Source of the DNA: JASBZA01 sp964392065
GTDB taxonomy: Bacteria > Bacillota > Clostridia > Saccharofermentanales > Fastidiosipilaceae
Direction: 5' to 3'
Length of the DNA stretch: 64,000 nt
NCBI GenBank assembly: GCA_964392065.1
Contig: CAYMOG010000002.1
Span: forward strand, 1 to 64,000
Below the pieces are notes generated by a model. The model saw nothing but the letters and a program-made list of their open reading frames with translations, did no database searches and was not told the DNA's origin. The translations under genes and the position numbers were made by a program. Below are positions 62,388 to 64,000 of the stretch, in pieces. How positions within the stretch are numbered: the stretch's first letter is position 1; every line of letters begins with the position of its first letter.

Positions 62388-62410
62388 AAAAGACTATTTG
62401 AAGTCCTTTT
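62388..62410 (-). terminator. Terminator after the ABC ATPase remnant
   Basis: Minus-strand stem AAAAGGACT/AGTCTTTT with one bulged G and a 6-base loop, running into T-rich sequence. Confidence 0.6.
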
Positions 62411-62443
62411 ATTGACCCTTATTTGTAAGTTGTGTTTTGAAAT

Positions 62444-62647
62444 TTAATTAGGAAGGATAACTCTACCTTCTTTTATTTCTACTAAGTAATCACAAACGCT
62501 TTCTAAATCTTCTAGAATATGGCTAGCCATAACGATCGTACATCCGCGTTTTTGTTCTTCACGAATAATCTCATAGAATCCTACCCGAGCTTCATCATCT
62601 AAAGAATTGGTAGGTTCATTCTTAGCACTAAATTTTATAAAAATCAC
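62444..62647 (-). pseudogene. C-terminal remnant of an ABC transporter ATPase
   Basis: Only the last 60 or so codons of an ABC ATPase remain: the Walker B/D-loop stretch reads NEPTNSLDDEARVGFYEII (normally DEPTNSLD, so the catalytic-site Asp is Asn here), then the H-loop TIVMASHILEDLESVCDY and a final EGRVILPN. Walker A, Q-loop and signature motif are absent. The preceding sequence (62648-62910) shows no ABC-like frame and has stop codons. A deletion has removed the 5' part, so it cannot make a working ATPase. Confidence 0.85.
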
Positions 62648-62910
62648 TAGGCTTTATTTGCTTTACCCCTTTTCTCTAGATTTCATAGATTTCCCCCTGC
62701 TTCATTGGACATTTTTTCATGATTTTCTAAACCTAAGTGAAAACCGCTCTAGTTTTGACTCGCATCCTTTGCACTTACTTTGTCACTTAAGCAAATGACG
62801 TAAAATAAGCTATATTAGCAGTATGTTACCTGTTTTTGAATAGCTAAAATTTCAAGATAAAATATTGAAACTAAAACAATGTAGTGAATGTAATAACAAT
62901 AGATAATTGC
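62648..62910. other. AT-rich spacer with no gene seen
   Basis: 263 bases between the ABC remnant and the smpB stop. I find no coding frame, tRNA or tmRNA signature. It holds a weak terminator candidate (62843-62870) and is probably decayed sequence from the deleted ABC locus. Confidence 0.6.
62843..62870 (-). terminator. Weak terminator candidate after smpB
   Basis: Minus-strand 6-bp stem TTTCAA/TTGAAA with a 9-base loop, followed by TTTTA. Low stability, so tentative. Confidence 0.35.
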
Positions 62911-63393
62911 TCACGACCAACCACTTGACCTACTCTGAGATTTCAAGCGATTTTCAATTTGTCTATCCTGTTCTCTTTTCTTTTTGTCTTCTCTTTTGTC
63001 ATAGAGTTTCTTACCACGGCAAAGCCCGAGTTCCATTTTCACTTTACTATCTTTGAAATAAATTTTTAAGGGTATCAAACTAAGCCCATCTTGTTGAACA
63101 GATCCCGCTAAACGTTGAATTTCTTTTTTGTGCATAAGTAATTTACGACGACGAAGAGAATCAACATTTTGTCTATTACCTTGCTCATAAGGTGCAATAT
63201 GCCAAGACAAAACATAAAGCTCACCGTGCATAACAATCGCATAACTTTCGGCCAAAGAAGTATTCCCCTGCCTAAGAGACTTAACTTCCGTGCCCGTCAG
63301 AGCGATACCTGCTTCAAAACGCTCTAAAACATGGTAATCATGTCTTGCTCTACGATTATCACTAATTATTTTTATTCCTTGTCCCTTTACCAC
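62911..63393 (-). CDS. smpB: SsrA-binding protein SmpB
   Basis: Binds tmRNA for trans-translation of stalled ribosomes, 160 residues. Typical IISDNRRARHDYHVLERFEAG near residue 9, LTGTEVKSLRQG near 34, and LCRGKKLYDKREDKKKREQ near 125, with a basic C-terminal tail. It starts with GTG at 63393 and GGGAGG 6 bases upstream. The tmRNA gene itself is not in the window. Confidence 0.96.
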   Translation of the reverse strand: MVKGQGIKIISDNRRARHDYHVLERFEAGIALTGTEVKSLRQGNTSLAESYAIVMHGELYVLSWHIAPYEQGNRQNVDSLRRRKLLMHKKEIQRLAGSVQQDGLSLIPLKIYFKDSKVKMELGLCRGKKLYDKREDKKKREQDRQIENRLKSQSRSSGWS

Positions 63394-63425
63394 AAAATAC
63401 CTCCCTGTTTAAATTATAAAATGCA

Positions 63426-64000
63426 TTATACTACAAGGCCAAAAGAATCAATGGGATAAGTTGCCCTCGCATCTAAATCTAAGTCAGCTTTTTTCATCCC
63501 AGCTTCATGCATATAGTACGCTAGAGATGCAATCATCATAGCATTATCCGTACATAAAACGGGGTCTGGTGCGTAGAAATTTATATTAGCTTTTTTGCAT
63601 GCAAGTTTAAATCCTTCTTTAAGTCGAGTGTTGGCTGCTACACCACCAGCAATAGTAATATTTTGTATGGAGAATTCTTGGGCTGCCGCTAGGGTATGGT
63701 CGATTAATACAGAAATAATGGCCTCTTGATAGGAAGCTGCGAAGTCATTTCTGGAGAAAATTTCCCATGGATCCTTATTTTGTTTATGGGCTTCTTGTTG
63801 TAACTGATTGATAAAATTAAGGGCGGAAGTCTTGACTCCGCTAAAAGAAAAATCCAAAACATTCCCTCGTAATTTACTCCGCGGGAATTCTATTGCATGT
63901 GGATTTCCAGTTCTTGCTTCTTTATCAATTTTAGGACCACCCGGATAGCCAAGACCTATTTGTCGAGCAATTTTATCAAAGGCTTCTCCCGCTGCATCAT
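63426..64000 (-). CDS. tsaD: tRNA threonylcarbamoyladenosine biosynthesis protein TsaD (partial, 5' end outside the window)
   Basis: ATPase-fold protein that transfers the threonylcarbamoyl group to A37 of tRNA, with TsaB and TsaE. The C-terminal 191 codons are present and the frame is open to the window edge: GEAFDKIARQIGLGYPGGP, FSFSGVKTSALNF, ITIAGGVAANTRLKEGF, and CTDNAMMIASLAYYM. The N-terminal metal-binding HxxxH region lies beyond base 64000. The TTG at 63857 is not the real start, because conserved TsaD sequence continues upstream. Confidence 0.95.
   Translation of the reverse strand, partial: DAAGEAFDKIARQIGLGYPGGPKIDKEARTGNPHAIEFPRSKLRGNVLDFSFSGVKTSALNFINQLQQEAHKQNKDPWEIFSRNDFAASYQEAIISVLIDHTLAAAQEFSIQNITIAGGVAANTRLKEGFKLACKKANINFYAPDPVLCTDNAMMIASLAYYMHEAGMKKADLDLDARATYPIDSFGLVV

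Noticed and set aside
62648..62910. tmRNA gene next to smpB
   Set aside because: No tRNA-Ala-like ends or tag-peptide frame could be found in this interval.
63426..63857. Short TsaD-like protein starting at TTG 63857
   Set aside because: Conserved TsaD sequence continues in frame upstream to the window edge, so the gene is simply cut by the window.

Overview
The window is a low-GC Gram-positive (Firmicutes, probably Clostridia-like) chromosome segment. The evidence is the AT-rich sequence, the Firmicute-specific gene set (PolC, a PASTA-domain Ser/Thr kinase with its PP2C phosphatase, RbgA, YlxM), classical Firmicute gene orders, and an S-box-type SAM riboswitch. I cannot name the species. 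Almost every gene is on the minus strand. The only plus-strand genes are a PHP phosphatase (3760-4641) and an aminotransferase (36080-37246). The sequence is a draft assembly: a 100-N gap sits inside the kinase gene.

Layout, following minus-strand transcription from right to left. 64000-62911 holds tsaD (cut by the window edge) and smpB, followed by the remnant of an ABC ATPase. 62309-60796 is a LexA-controlled dinB plus a small partner ORF. 60608-37258 is the core run rpsB-tsf-pyrH-frr-uppS-cdsA-dxr-rseP-polC-priA-def-fmt-rsmB-rlmN-prpC-prkC-rsgA-rpe-thiN, covering translation, isoprenoid and phospholipid precursors, replication, peptide start processing, and cell-wall signalling. Next come glgB, tRNA-Trp and an acetyltransferase gene broken by one TGA. 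33085-23546 holds rnhA-nudF-ftsK-folD-cinA and then the LexA-controlled recA-recX-rimO-pgsA. acpP follows, then rnc-smc-ftsY, then ylxM-ffh-rpsP-khpA-rimM-trmD.

Between trmD and rplS lies an extra transcription unit. It has its own promoter, a SAM riboswitch with terminator/antiterminator, a 115-residue protein I do not recognise, and its own terminator. After it come rplS, rbgA, rnhB, yraN, an aminotransferase, a cysteine desulfurase, thiI, glyA and rarA. The left end has the PHP phosphatase, an M18 aminopeptidase and an acyl-CoA synthetase.

The most unusual items are: the SAM-riboswitch-controlled orphan gene, whose aptamer seems to lack P4; the acetyltransferase in which a conserved Trp codon is TGA, directly downstream of the tRNA-Trp gene; two nearly identical LexA operators (recA, dinB); a ylxM promoter that predicts a leaderless mRNA and overlaps a perfect inverted repeat; and an assembly gap in prkC whose flanks are an exact 54-bp end overlap, so that the gap is very likely spurious and the gene intact.
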